Assembly: GCA_030426845.1 (NCBI GenBank)
Contig: JAUHXR010000066.1
Coordinates: 1-33,013 of the forward strand
Length of the DNA: 33,013 nt
Source: Polyangia bacterium
GTDB lineage: Bacteria; Myxococcota_A; Polyangia; Polyangiales; Sandaracinaceae
Direction: 5' to 3'
The notes under the pieces were generated by a model. The model had not been told where the DNA came from and ran no database searches. It saw nothing but the letters and a program-made list of their open reading frames with translations. This document shows, one piece after another, positions 8,687 through 18,188 of the stretch. Position 1 is the first letter of the stretch, and each line of letters opens with the position of its first letter. The position numbers and the translations under genes were made by a program.

Positions 8687-9463
8687 ATGCGCCGCTCGCC
8701 TTCGAAGCTCGGACTCGCCCTGCTCGGCCTCGCGCTCGCGCTCGCGGCCGGCTGTTCGCACACGTTCTACCAGTTCGACGTCAGCTCCAACGAGCTGGCC
8801 TGGATCCAGAGCACGCAGCAGAGCCTCGCCGCGTCGAGCGGCAACCCCGCGGCGCTCGCGCAGGTGGTGGATCTGCCGGGGCGGCGCGCGGTGGAGACGC
8901 TGATCGCGGGGATGACCGTCCAGAGCACCGAGGGCGACCGCCAGTACGAGCAGCTCACCCACGCGCTCTACCTCGGCGTGATGGCGGACAACGAGGACCC
9001 GATCCAGGCCCTCGACTCGGACGCGACCCTGATGGCCGCGCGGGTCGGGCAGCGGGTCGCCGCGCACGGGCTGTCGCAGATGGGCCTCGGGGGCATCGCG
9101 CAGCTCGTCGGCGGCTTCGGTGACCACGACGGCCAGCGGCTCAACGAGATGAGCCAGAGCCTCGCGCGCGGCAACATCGGCGGCTGCGTCCAGGGCGAGG
9201 TGATCGTCAGCTACGACGCGGGCATCCTCGGGCACATCCACACCGAGCTGGCCGACCAGGACGCGAACTACGTCGCGTGGCGCCAGCGCGTGCGCTCGAT
9301 CCACCTCGTGCGCTTCGCGTGTCAGCGCGGCCAGGTGCTCGTCGTCATGACGCGCAACGACGGCGAGCGGGGCCTCAAGGTGATCGGCTGGCACTTCCTC
9401 AGCCCCGAGGCCTGGCAGCAGACCGAGCCGCGCCTCCGCGAGGCGTTCGACCTGCCGCAGTAG
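8687..9463 (+). CDS. lipoprotein of unknown function
   Basis: 258 residues starting with a lipoprotein signal (MRRSPSKLGLALLGLALALAAGC) whose lipid-carrying cysteine would be residue 23. The mature part has one further pair of cysteines near GGCVQGEV and RFACQRG, and several Gln-rich stretches such as QSTQQSLAASS. No known domain is recognised. ATG at 8687 gives a normal signal peptide; the frame opens earlier at 8633, which would add a non-hydrophobic leader. It precedes the ABC export operon by about 130 bases on the same strand. An association with that system is possible but unsupported by sequence. Confidence 0.75.
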   Translation: MRRSPSKLGLALLGLALALAAGCSHTFYQFDVSSNELAWIQSTQQSLAASSGNPAALAQVVDLPGRRAVETLIAGMTVQSTEGDRQYEQLTHALYLGVMADNEDPIQALDSDATLMAARVGQRVAAHGLSQMGLGGIAQLVGGFGDHDGQRLNEMSQSLARGNIGGCVQGEVIVSYDAGILGHIHTELADQDANYVAWRQRVRSIHLVRFACQRGQVLVVMTRNDGERGLKVIGWHFLSPEAWQQTEPRLREAFDLPQ

Positions 9464-9590
9464 CGGCTCCTCGAGAGCCCCTGCGCCCCGCCTCGTCGAC
9501 CGCCTCATCGACGGGCCGCGTGGCGCTTTTTCTGGTCGAGTCGGCGCGTAGCTCTTGACTCGGGCGGGGCTGGCCCCACTCTTTAGACCG

Positions 9591-10364
<774 letters not shown>

Positions 10365-10382
10365 CGGCATGCCGGTGACGGG

Positions 10383-12752
10383 ATGCTGAGCGCGCTCGAC
10401 CGCAAGCTCCTGCGCAACCTGCGCACCCTCGGCGGCCAGGTGCTCACGATCGCGCTCGTGGTCGCGGCGGGCATCGCGACCTTCGTGACGCTGCAGGGTA
10501 CGTGGCAGAGCCTGCACGGTTCGCGCGACGCCTACTACGAGCGCTACCGCTTCGGCGACGTCTTCGCGGTCTGCTCGCGCGCGCCGCGCTCGGTCGCCGA
10601 CCGCGTGGAGGCGCTCGAGGGCGTCGCGCGCGTCTACCCCCGCGTCACCCACGTGGTCTCGCTCCCGTTCGACGACGAGCCGGAGCCGGCGGCGGGGCAG
10701 GTGGTGGGCATCCCGGCCGACGGCGCGCCGCCGCCGCTCAACGGCATCCGGGTGGTGGACGGGCGCTGGCCCGAGCCAGGGCGGGCCGACGAGATCCTGG
10801 TGCTCGACAATTTCGCGCAGGCTCGCGGGCTCGAGCCGGGCGACCGCCTCGCGGTGATCCTCAACGGCTCGCGCCGCGAGCTGACGGTCGCGGGGACCGC
10901 GCTCGGCCCCGAGTTCGTCTTCGCGATGGAGCCCGGCGCGGCGATCCCGGAGCCCGACGCCTACGCGATCCTCTGGATGTTCGAGGACGCGGCGAGCGCG
11001 GCCTTCCAGATGGAGGGCGCGTTCAGCGACCTCGTGATCAAGCTGCAGCCCGGGGCGAGCGAGGCCGCGGTGATCGACGCGGTCGACCGGGTGCTCGAGC
11101 CCTACGGCGGCTTCGGCGCGGTGGGGCGGGAGCTGCAGTCCTCGAACTACTTCCTGAGCCAGGAGCTGCAGCAGCTCGAGCAGATGGCGACGGTCGTGCC
11201 GTTCATCTTCCTCGCGGTCGCGGCGTTCCTGCTGAACGTCGTCTTGTCGCGGCTCATCCACCTGCAGCGGCCGCAGATCGCCGCGCTCAAGGCGCTCGGC
11301 TACCCGGACCGCGCGATCGGCTTCCACTTCCTCAAGCTGGTCACGGTGGTGGTCTTCCTCGGCGCGCTCCTCGGCGTCGTGCTCGGTCGCGTCCTCGGCG
11401 GCGGGATGATCGCGCTCTACACGGAGTACTTCCACATCCCGGACCTCGCGTTCCGCATGGACCTGCGCACCGGGCTGACCGGCGTCGCGGTGAGCCTCGT
11501 GGCGGCGGTGGTCGGCGCGGCGGTGGCGGTCCGCAACGTGATCCGGCTGCCCCCGGCCGAGGCGATGCGCCCGCCGCCGCCCGCGCGCTACACGCGCTCG
11601 CTCATCGAGCGGCTCGGCTTCCTCGGGCTCTTCGGCACCTCGGCCCGCATGGTGTTCCGCGAGATCTCGCGCCGGCCGCTCCGCACCGCGCTGTCGTCGG
11701 TCGGCATCTCGATGGCCGTCGCGATCATGGTCGCGGGCCGCTTCGGGATGGACTCGTTCGAGGACATGATCGACACGGTCTTCAGCCGCGCGATGACCGA
11801 GGACATGGCGGTCACGTTCGTGACGCCAGTGCCCCACCGCGCGGTGCGCGAGCTCGAGCAGCTCCCCGGGGTCACGCGCGCCGAGGGCATGCGGGTCGTC
11901 CCGGTGCGCTTCGAGAACGGGCCCCGCCACCGCGACGCGGTGATCTTCGGGCAGCCCGACGACCTCACGATGCGCACGCTGATGAGCTCCGACGGCCACG
12001 AGGTGCCCATCCCGCGCGAGGGGCTCCTGCTCAACGCGACGCTCGCGCAGATCCTCGGGGTGTCGGTCGGCGACACGGTGCAGGTGCACGTGCGCGAGGG
12101 CGAGCGCGGGGTGCACGAGGTGCCCATCGCGGGGCTGATCGACGAGATGTACGGCCTGCAAGGCTACATGCATATCGACAGCGTCAATCGTCTGCTCCGC
12201 GAGGGACGGACGGTCAGCTATGTGCTGCTCGCGATCGACGCCGCGCACGAGGACGAGGCCCGCCGGCGCCTGCGCGATATGCGCGGCGTGCAGAGCCTCT
12301 TCAGCCGCCGGGCGATGATCGACCGGGTGCGCGCTCAGACGGGCGAGACCTGGGGCGCGATGACGTTCATCCTCACGCTCTTCGCGGCCACGATCGCGGT
12401 CGGCGTCGTCTACAACAACGCGCGCGTCGCCCTGTCGCTCCGCAGCCGCGACCTCGCGTCCTTGCGCGTGCTCGGCTTCACGCGGGCGGAGATCAGCGCG
12501 GTGCTCCTCGGGGAGCTGGCGGTGCAGGTGCTCCTCGCGGTGCCCATAGGGCTCTTCATGGGCACGTGGATGGCGGAGGGGATCATGGCGACGGCGGACC
12601 CGGAGCGCTACCGGATGGTCGCGATCATCAGCCCTCAGACCTACGCGTTCGCGACGGCGGTGACGCTCGCGAGCGGGCTCGTGAGCGCGCTGCTGGTGCG
12701 GCGCAAGCTCGACCACCTCGACCTCATCGGGGTGCTGAAGACGCGGGACTGA
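10383..12752 (+). CDS. ABC transporter permease with two FtsX domains
   Basis: A 789-residue permease that appears to be an internal duplication. About eight hydrophobic segments are visible: near 21-40, 270-295, 315-345, 362-385, 437-455, 657-680, 705-730 and 750-775. Large periplasmic domains fall between segments 1-2 and 5-6. Each C-terminal three-helix group matches the FtsX/MacB fold, for example LQRPQIAALKALGYPDRAIG and SRDLASLRVLGFTRAEISAV, the conserved cytoplasmic coupling stretches. One chain therefore supplies the equivalent of a permease dimer. Substrate is unknown; relatives work in lipoprotein release, macrolide/peptide export or outer-membrane trafficking. The ATPase gene is upstream and the adaptor gene is three bases downstream. 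Confidence 0.9.
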   Translation: MLSALDRKLLRNLRTLGGQVLTIALVVAAGIATFVTLQGTWQSLHGSRDAYYERYRFGDVFAVCSRAPRSVADRVEALEGVARVYPRVTHVVSLPFDDEPEPAAGQVVGIPADGAPPPLNGIRVVDGRWPEPGRADEILVLDNFAQARGLEPGDRLAVILNGSRRELTVAGTALGPEFVFAMEPGAAIPEPDAYAILWMFEDAASAAFQMEGAFSDLVIKLQPGASEAAVIDAVDRVLEPYGGFGAVGRELQSSNYFLSQELQQLEQMATVVPFIFLAVAAFLLNVVLSRLIHLQRPQIAALKALGYPDRAIGFHFLKLVTVVVFLGALLGVVLGRVLGGGMIALYTEYFHIPDLAFRMDLRTGLTGVAVSLVAAVVGAAVAVRNVIRLPPAEAMRPPPPARYTRSLIERLGFLGLFGTSARMVFREISRRPLRTALSSVGISMAVAIMVAGRFGMDSFEDMIDTVFSRAMTEDMAVTFVTPVPHRAVRELEQLPGVTRAEGMRVVPVRFENGPRHRDAVIFGQPDDLTMRTLMSSDGHEVPIPREGLLLNATLAQILGVSVGDTVQVHVREGERGVHEVPIAGLIDEMYGLQGYMHIDSVNRLLREGRTVSYVLLAIDAAHEDEARRRLRDMRGVQSLFSRRAMIDRVRAQTGETWGAMTFILTLFAATIAVGVVYNNARVALSLRSRDLASLRVLGFTRAEISAVLLGELAVQVLLAVPIGLFMGTWMAEGIMATADPERYRMVAIISPQTYAFATAVTLASGLVSALLVRRKLDHLDLIGVLKTRD

Positions 12753-12755
12753 ACG

Positions 12756-13973
12756 ATGGCTTCGAAGAACAAGCGCGGCGCGATGCGGTGGATCAAGCGG
12801 AGCCTCTGGGCCCTCGCGGGGCTCGGCCTCGTCGCGATGATCGTGGTGGCGTTCCTGCCGAAGCCCGTGCCGGTCGACACGGTGGAGGCGCGCCGCACGA
12901 CCCTGCGGGTCACCGTCGACGAGGACGGCCGCACGCGGGTGAGCGATCGCTACACGGTCGGCGCTCCCCTCGCCGGCAACCTCGCGCGGCTCGAGCTGCA
13001 CCCGGGCGACGCGGTGGAGGAGGGCCAGGTCCTCGCGCGGATCGTGCCGCTCGCGCGTCCGCTGATGGACGCGCAGACGCGGGTGGAGGCGGAGGCGCGG
13101 GTGGCCGCGTCCCAGGCGCAGCTCCGACAGGCCCGGGCGAGCGTCCAGCGGGCGCGCGCCGCGCTCGACTACGCCCGCTCCGAGGCCGATCGCCAGCGCC
13201 AGCTCGTCGAGCGCGGCACCCTCGCGCAGCAGGCGATGGACCGGGCGAGCCTGGAGCGCCGCTCGCGCCAGGAGGAGCTCACGAGCGCGGAGTTCGGCGT
13301 GAGGGTCGCGGCGCACCAGCTCGAGATGGCGCGTTCGGCCCTCGGGCGCTTCGATGGCACGGGGACCGACGACGCGGAGCAGCTCGAGCTCGCCTCGCCG
13401 ATCCAGGGCGTGGTGCTGCGCGTCCTGCGCGAGAGCGCGGGGGTGGTGCAGCCGGGCACGCCGCTGCTCGAGCTGGGCGACCCGACCCACCTCGAGATCG
13501 CGGTCGATGTCTTGACGAGCGACTCGGTCCGCATCGAGCCGGGCCAGCGCGTGGTGATCGAGCGCTGGGGCGGGGAGGGCGCGCTCGATGGGCACGTGCG
13601 CGCGGTGGAGCCCAGCGCCTTCACCCGGACGAGCGCGCTCGGGGTCGAGGAGCAGCGCGTCAACGTGGTCATCGATCTCGACTCGGACCGCGAGGCCTGG
13701 GCGCGGCTCGGGGACGGCTACCGGGTCGAGACGCGCATCGTGATCTGGGAGGAGGAGGGCGTCCTGACCGTTCCGTCCAACGCGGTCTTCCGCTCCGACG
13801 ACGGCTGGGCTGCCTACGTGGTGGAGGGCGGCGTGGCTCGGCTCACCCCGCTCACCCTCGGCCGGCGCAACGGCCTCGCGGTGCAGGTCCTCGAGGGGCT
13901 CTCGGAGGGCGCCACCGTGATCGCGCACCCGTCCGACCGCGTGGTGGACGGGGTCGAGGTCGAGGCGCGCTGA
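12756..13973 (+). CDS. periplasmic adaptor of the MacA/HlyD type
   Basis: 405 residues. A single N-terminal membrane anchor (about 16-34) follows a basic stretch. A split lipoyl/barrel-sandwich domain (YTVGAPLAGNLARLELHPGD and ASPIQGVVLRVLRESAGVVQPG) flanks a helical hairpin of about 110-195 rich in Arg, Gln, Ala and Glu, predicted to be a coiled coil. A beta-barrel and a membrane-proximal domain follow. This layout is that of MacA-like adaptors, which bridge an inner-membrane ABC permease to an outer-membrane channel. No TolC-like gene is in the window, so the outer component would be encoded elsewhere. The stop codon lies inside a 15-bp tandem repeat. Confidence 0.92.
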   Translation: MASKNKRGAMRWIKRSLWALAGLGLVAMIVVAFLPKPVPVDTVEARRTTLRVTVDEDGRTRVSDRYTVGAPLAGNLARLELHPGDAVEEGQVLARIVPLARPLMDAQTRVEAEARVAASQAQLRQARASVQRARAALDYARSEADRQRQLVERGTLAQQAMDRASLERRSRQEELTSAEFGVRVAAHQLEMARSALGRFDGTGTDDAEQLELASPIQGVVLRVLRESAGVVQPGTPLLELGDPTHLEIAVDVLTSDSVRIEPGQRVVIERWGGEGALDGHVRAVEPSAFTRTSALGVEEQRVNVVIDLDSDREAWARLGDGYRVETRIVIWEEEGVLTVPSNAVFRSDDGWAAYVVEGGVARLTPLTLGRRNGLAVQVLEGLSEGATVIAHPSDRVVDGVEVEAR

Positions 13974-14012
13974 GTCGAGGGGCGCTGAGCCGAGGGGCGC
14001 TGAGCCGAGGGG
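13968..14012. repeat. three tandem 15-bp units containing in-frame stop codons
   Basis: CGCTGAGYCGAGGGG occurs three times head to tail. The first copy contains the adaptor gene's stop codon at 13971-13973. Because the unit is a multiple of three, TGA recurs in the same frame at 13986 and 14001. The repeat lies in the short space between two convergent genes. Confidence 0.9.
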
Positions 14013-14042
14013 CGCGTCGCTGAGCGGGTCGCCGCCGCGCCG

Positions 14043-15653
14043 TCAGCGGGCGAGGCGGCGCTGCAGGCCGGGCAGGATCACGAGCGGCCGCAGCGCGTCG
14101 CGCGCCGCGTCGTCGTCCTGGCCGGCGAGCCGCTGGAGCTCGACGAGCCGAACCCGGGCCGAGAGATCTTCGGGGGCGCGGTCCACCCACGCGGCGAGCC
14201 GCTCGATCGCGCGGGGCGCGTCGCCCGCGGCGGCCGCGCGCTCGACCTGCGCGCGGGCGCGGGCGCGGGCGTCCAGCGCGGGATCGTCGGGGTCGAGGCC
14301 CGCGTAGAGCTGCGCCGCCGCCTCCCCGTCGCCCTGGCGCTCGAGGACCCCCGCGCGCGCGGCTACGAGCGGGGGCGTGTCGCCGTCGAGCGCCGCGAGC
14401 GCGCCCCGCGGGTCGCCGGCCTCTTCGCGCGCCTCCGCGAGGGCGAGCGCGAGCGCCGGGTCGTCCGCGCGGGCCCGCGCGCGGTCGAGCGCCAGCGCGG
14501 CCGCGGCCGGGCGGCCCGCGTCTCTCAGGGCGGCGGCGAGCGCGAGCGGGGCGCGGGGCCACGCGTCCGAGCCGGGCGCGATCGCGGCGAGGGTCACCGC
14601 CGCCTCCGTCGGGCGGCCCATCGCCCGGAGCGCCCGCCCGAGCAGCAGGTGGGCCGCGGGCCCGCCGTCGCCGCGCAGCGCGACCTCGGCCAGGTCGCGC
14701 GCGCGCGCTGGCTGGCCGATCGCGAGGTAGCCCTCGGCCACCACCAGCAGCTCGGGCGCGCCCTCGGGCATCCAGGTGCGCAGCAGGGCCTCGGCGTCGT
14801 CGAGGCGCCGCGCGGACACGAGCGCGCGCAGCCGCAGCGGGCGGTCTTCGGGCAGCTCGGGCATCGCCGCGAGGAGCCGCGCCGCGAGCTCGGGACGGTC
14901 GCCGTCGAGCGCGGTCAGGACCGCGGCGCGGACCTCCTCGGCGCGCGCCGGGGCCGCCTCGAGGAGCGCGCGGACCGCCTCGGCTGCCGCCTCGGGGTCG
15001 CCGTGCTCGACCGCGAGGCGCAGGCGGGCCCGCGCGGCCCCGGCGCCGGACGCGCCCGCCAGGTAGCGCTCCAGGACCGCGTCGGCGCGATCCGGCTCTC
15101 CGCGCGCCCGCATCAGCCCCGCCAGCGCGAGCGGCCCCGCCTCGGAGCGCGGCGCGGCGGCGGCCGCGCGCGCGTAGGCTTCCTCGGCCTCGTCCGCGCG
15201 CCCGTGACGCTCTGCGATCGCCCCGCGCGCGAGGTGAATCGTCTCGCTGTCGGCGTCGAGCCCGTCGCCCTCGCGCAGTATCGCCTGGGCGCGCTCCTCG
15301 TCGCCGAGGCGGTCGTAGACGTCGGCGAGGCGCGCCACGATCAGCGGGTCGTCCTCCGGCCCCGCGCGCGCCGCCTCGTACTCGCGCGCCGCGGCCCGCA
15401 GATCGCCCGCGTCCCGCGCGAGCTCGCCGCGGATGAAGTGCTCGTACGAGCCCGGCTGGACGTAGATGCCGACCCTGGAGCGCTCGCCCACCGTCCGGCG
15501 GATCTGCGGCGCGCCGCCGAGCCCGGCGCAGCCGCCCAGGAAGACGGGGAGCAGCGCGAAGCCGACCAGCGCGAGGGCGGACGGCGCGAGGGCGGACGGC
15601 GCGAGGCACGCCAGCGCGCGCGAGGCCGGGAGGATCGAGGGGCCGCGGGCCAC
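14043..15653 (-). CDS. TPR-type repeat lipoprotein
   Basis: 536 residues. The signal peptide ends in a lipobox (FLGGC, Cys42), and the mature part is an Ala/Arg/Glu-rich solenoid of tetratricopeptide-like helix pairs. Examples are FIRGELARDAGDLRAAAREY and LADVYDRLGDEERAQAILRE, repeated along nearly the whole chain. TPR lipoproteins act as scaffolds in envelope complexes; no enzymatic motif is seen. The signal peptide carries an in-frame 15-bp duplication giving LAPSALAPSALAL. The GTG start at 15653 directly follows the TGA of the upstream gene, so translation is likely coupled. It is the third gene of an operon with a PEGA protein and a small lipoprotein. Confidence 0.82.
   Translation of the reverse strand: MARGPSILPASRALACLAPSALAPSALALVGFALLPVFLGGCAGLGGAPQIRRTVGERSRVGIYVQPGSYEHFIRGELARDAGDLRAAAREYEAARAGPEDDPLIVARLADVYDRLGDEERAQAILREGDGLDADSETIHLARGAIAERHGRADEAEEAYARAAAAAPRSEAGPLALAGLMRARGEPDRADAVLERYLAGASGAGAARARLRLAVEHGDPEAAAEAVRALLEAAPARAEEVRAAVLTALDGDRPELAARLLAAMPELPEDRPLRLRALVSARRLDDAEALLRTWMPEGAPELLVVAEGYLAIGQPARARDLAEVALRGDGGPAAHLLLGRALRAMGRPTEAAVTLAAIAPGSDAWPRAPLALAAALRDAGRPAAAALALDRARARADDPALALALAEAREEAGDPRGALAALDGDTPPLVAARAGVLERQGDGEAAAQLYAGLDPDDPALDARARARAQVERAAAAGDAPRAIERLAAWVDRAPEDLSARVRLVELQRLAGQDDDAARDALRPLVILPGLQRRLAR
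15570..15606. repeat. 15-bp tandem repeat, about 2.5 copies, inside a signal peptide
   Basis: CGCGAGGGCGGACGG occurs at 15570-15584 and 15585-15599 and partly after that. On the minus strand it encodes the repeated LAPSA of the TPR lipoprotein's signal sequence, keeping frame. Confidence 0.85.
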
Positions 15654-16256
15654 TCAGTTGGTGCAGCGGTCGACCGAGGTCGCCCGGCAGCTCACCTCGA
15701 CGCTCCCGCTGCTGCCGACCGGCAGCGGCCACTGCGGGAGATTGGTCAGCGCGTCGCCCAGCACCACGCCGGTGCGGTTCGCGATCACCCGCGCGGTGGG
15801 CGCGGGGCTGCGCGAGCGGGTCTCCTGCGTGATGTCGCAGTCCTGCCCGTTCTCGTTGCAGTCGAGGATCGCGCTCCACATCTGGAGCGGGAAGGTGTAG
15901 GTCCCGTTGCCGTTGTCCATCGAGTGGGACGCGACGTAGTCGCCGCGGATGTCGAGCTCGAGGACGCCGTCGTCCGCGACGTCGTACCGGATCGGGCCGT
16001 CCTCGCTGACGACCCCGTTCTCGTCGAAGGCGATGGGCATCACGAGCGCCGCGAAGGCCTCGTCCATCCCTTGCGGCTCGACGTTGACGTCGAGGTCGGT
16101 GATCACGTTCGGGTCGATCGAGACGAACGTGATGTTGAGGATGAAGCCCTCGGGCCGGGGCAGCTCGTCGCCGCCGCAGCCGACGAGGAGCGCGAGGCCC
16201 AACAGGCCGGTGAGGCCGCGGACCACGGCGTGGAGAAGAGGCGCGCGCTTCGGCAT
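15654..16256 (-). CDS. lipoprotein of unknown function
   Basis: 200 residues with a lipoprotein signal (MPKRAPLLHAVVRGLTGLLG then LALLVGC, Cys27). The mature part begins GGDELPRPEGFILNITFVSI and has a beta-rich composition, with two cysteine pairs (DCNENGQDCD, and SCRATSVDRC at the end) that suggest disulfides in an exported protein. No family is recognised. The ATG shares one base with the stop of the PEGA gene upstream (TGATG), and its own stop abuts the start of the TPR lipoprotein gene. Such tight packing on both sides argues that the three proteins are made together and may form one envelope assembly. Confidence 0.78.
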   Translation of the reverse strand: MPKRAPLLHAVVRGLTGLLGLALLVGCGGDELPRPEGFILNITFVSIDPNVITDLDVNVEPQGMDEAFAALVMPIAFDENGVVSEDGPIRYDVADDGVLELDIRGDYVASHSMDNGNGTYTFPLQMWSAILDCNENGQDCDITQETRSRSPAPTARVIANRTGVVLGDALTNLPQWPLPVGSSGSVEVSCRATSVDRCTN

Positions 16257-17359
16257 CAGAACATCCCCCCTTCGATGCGGGGCAGGGGCAGGCCGGTGGG
16301 CAGCATGTTGTTCGTGCTCGAGCCCTGGCTCGCGACCATCCCGATGATGATCGCGGCGCCGATCACGAGGACCGCGCCGCCGGCGACGAGCGTCCAGAAC
16401 CACCACTCCTCGGTGATGGGCGTCTCGAAGACCTCGTTGGTCTCGCCGCCGGAGGTCGCGCCGCCGGCCGACGCGACCTGGTCGGGCGAGAGCGCGGTGA
16501 GGGTCACGTCGACCCGCGCCGTGTCGCCCGGCGCGACCTGCGTGCGGCGCTGGACCATCGCGTAGCCGTCGCGGGTGACCTGCACCGCGTGGAAGCCCGA
16601 GGCGACGGTGACCGGGGCGACCGGCGACTCGCCGATCGCGACGCCGTCGATCGACACCGCCGCGCCGTCGACGTTCACCGTCACGAGGAGCGTCGGGTCC
16701 GGGGGCGGCGGGTCGGGGATCAGCGGGGTGAGCTGCTCGAGCAGGCCCGGCATCGCGTCGGCGGGCGCGCCGTCGCGGGGGATCTCCGCGGTGACCGCCT
16801 CGGCGCGCAGCGCGCCGCTCACCGGGTCGCGGGACTCGAAGACGAGCTGGTAGGTCCGGGTGCGGCGGGTGACGGTGACGAACATCCCGCTCGCGGCCCC
16901 GGCCTCGGCGAGGATCGCGCCGTAGCACGCGTCCTCCTCGCAGGCGGCGATGCGCGCGACGATCTCCGGGTTGCCGAGCGCGTGCACGTCGCGGCGGCCG
17001 GCCGGCTCGTCGAGGGCCTGCGCGACGGCGGCCCCGATGGCGGCCGCGGCCTCCTCGGGGACCCGCCGCTGCGGGAGCACCGCGACCATGATCGGCGCGG
17101 GCGGCGGCGGCTCGAGGGTCGCCGGCGGCTGGGCTGGCCGCGGCGCCTGGATCGCCGTCGTGGCCGGCGCCTGTGCTTCCGGCGCCTGTGCTTCCGCCTC
17201 TGCGGTGACCCCCTCACCGTCGGCCTGGAGCGTCACCTCGGCCTGCCCGGCCGCGTCGCCGTCGGCCGCGTCCTGGGCGTGGGCCACCCCGACCGCGCCC
17301 ACGAGGAGCAGCGCGGCCCACCCTGCGAACATGCGTTCCCCGATCATGGGGCGGACCAT
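16256..17359 (-). CDS. PEGA-domain membrane-anchored exported protein
   Basis: 367 residues. A signal sequence (MFAGWAALLLVGAVGVAHAQ) is followed by an Ala/Pro/Gln-rich linker, a globular part with a likely disulfide (RIAACEEDACYGAILAEAGA) and a PEGA domain (LLVTVNVDGAAVSIDGVAIG with SPVAPVTVASGFHAVQV). A membrane segment near the C-terminus (WWFWTLVAGGAVLVIGAAII) precedes a short tail. The middle section resembles the sensor-like domain preceding PEGA repeats in many myxobacterial proteins. ATG codons at 17359, 17347 and 17332 all precede the signal peptide and the exact start is uncertain. The linker contains an EAQAP duplication encoded by a 15-bp tandem repeat. It is first in an operon with two lipoproteins. 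Confidence 0.83.
   Translation of the reverse strand: MVRPMIGERMFAGWAALLLVGAVGVAHAQDAADGDAAGQAEVTLQADGEGVTAEAEAQAPEAQAPATTAIQAPRPAQPPATLEPPPPAPIMVAVLPQRRVPEEAAAAIGAAVAQALDEPAGRRDVHALGNPEIVARIAACEEDACYGAILAEAGAASGMFVTVTRRTRTYQLVFESRDPVSGALRAEAVTAEIPRDGAPADAMPGLLEQLTPLIPDPPPPDPTLLVTVNVDGAAVSIDGVAIGESPVAPVTVASGFHAVQVTRDGYAMVQRRTQVAPGDTARVDVTLTALSPDQVASAGGATSGGETNEVFETPITEEWWFWTLVAGGAVLVIGAAIIIGMVASQGSSTNNMLPTGLPLPRIEGGMF
17164..17193. repeat. 15-bp tandem duplication in the PEGA-protein linker
   Basis: CCGGCGCCTGTGCTT occurs twice in a row. On the minus strand it encodes the EAQAP-EAQAP pair in the low-complexity linker and preserves frame. Confidence 0.85.
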
Positions 17360-17394
17360 AGCGCATCCGCCGCCGGCCGGGCATCACGGGGTCG

Positions 17395-17422
17395 TTGAAC
17401 CGGCGGAGGGCCTTCGTATAGG
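17395..17422 (+). promoter_or_regulatory. sigma-70-type promoter of the DUF1232 gene
   Basis: TTGAAC (17395-17400) is followed after 16 bases by TATAGG (17417-17422), in the divergent gap between the PEGA gene and the DUF1232 gene. The predicted leader is about 56 bases and ends in a purine-rich GAGAGAGAAG ahead of the ATG at 17485. Confidence 0.6.
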
Positions 17423-17484
17423 ATGCCGCGACCCCGCGGGGCCCCCCGGCCCAGAGCGACGCGGGCGCGGAGAGAGAAGACTCG

Positions 17485-18036
17485 ATGAGCGACTCCCAGG
17501 CGAACTTCCTCGACACCTTCCCGAACTGGCTCCGCAGCCTCGGCGACGACGCCGAGAAGCTGTCCGGCTTGCTCGAAGAGGACGGCTTCTCCGAGAGCGC
17601 CAAGGAGGCGGTGGCCGGCGGGCTCAACTACCTCTTCAAGTCCCTCGACCTGATCCCCGACGGGATCGACGACATCGGCTACCTCGACGACGCCTTCGTC
17701 CTGCGGGTGGCCGCGGACCTCGCGGGCCGGGACGACGCCTCCGACGTCGACGCCGACAAGCTGCGGGTCCTCGGCGAGCTGGCCAACGACTGCGAGCTGA
17801 TCCGCGAGTTCCTCGAGAGCGACTACGATCGCCTCGAGGCCTACGTGCGCGGCCTCCGCAAGGGGGCGGCCCGCGGGCGTGCGGTCACCGACATCCTCAG
17901 CGACGCCGACGTGCGCGCCGAGCTCCTCTCCGACGTGCGGGGCTTCTCGGCGAGCTACCAGTCGCCGGCCTTCGCGCGCGAGGAGAAGAACCTCATCAAG
18001 CTGCGTGCGTTCTTCGACGCCAAGCTGCCCAAGTAG
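17485..18036 (+). CDS. DUF1232 (YkvA-like) protein
   Basis: 183 residues. The core NYLFKSLDLIPDGIDDIGYL then DDAFVLRVAA, near residues 51-80, carries the family's Asp-x-Ile-Pro-Asp and Gly-Tyr-x-Asp-Asp signatures. DUF1232 proteins are small, often membrane-associated, and of unknown function; here the flanks are acidic and helical with no membrane segment. The gene starts at ATG 17485, with a GAGAGA-type ribosome site and a plausible promoter at 17395. It stands alone, divergent from the PEGA operon and 152 bases ahead of the Fe-S oxidoreductase. The stop codon region (AGTAGCCGC) is duplicated 17 bases downstream. Confidence 0.85.
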   Translation: MSDSQANFLDTFPNWLRSLGDDAEKLSGLLEEDGFSESAKEAVAGGLNYLFKSLDLIPDGIDDIGYLDDAFVLRVAADLAGRDDASDVDADKLRVLGELANDCELIREFLESDYDRLEAYVRGLRKGAARGRAVTDILSDADVRAELLSDVRGFSASYQSPAFAREEKNLIKLRAFFDAKLPK

Positions 18037-18057
18037 CCGCGGACCCGAGTAGCCGCT
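18032..18057. repeat. direct repeat spanning the DUF1232 stop codon
   Basis: AGTAGCCGC occurs at 18032-18040, including the gene's TAG at 18034, and again at 18049-18057. The 17-base period places the second TAG in another frame. Confidence 0.8.
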
Positions 18058-18188
18058 CTGCGGAGGGGCGCCAACGCGGGCCGAATCCCGTCCTATCAGG
18101 CGCCCGACGCGGCGCTCCGCTGTAACGTTCGCCCCCGCGGGCGAGTGGACCCTACACACCGGGTGTACTAGGCCCCGGGCGAGGTCAC

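Noticed and set aside
9555-9590. TTG start for the ABC ATPase gene
   Set aside because: The TTG lies in TTGACT, which looks more like a -35 element, and the extra residues are not part of the ATPase fold. No good -10 box was found at normal spacing, so a promoter was not listed either.
10502-14023. A plus-strand open frame of 1,173 codons overlapping the permease and adaptor
   Set aside because: Its composition is Arg/Gly/Ala low complexity and it is a frame-shifted shadow of the real genes.
18143-18171. Promoter with TACTAG upstream of the Fe-S oxidoreductase
   Set aside because: The -10-like TACTAG has no recognisable -35 partner at 16-18 bases.
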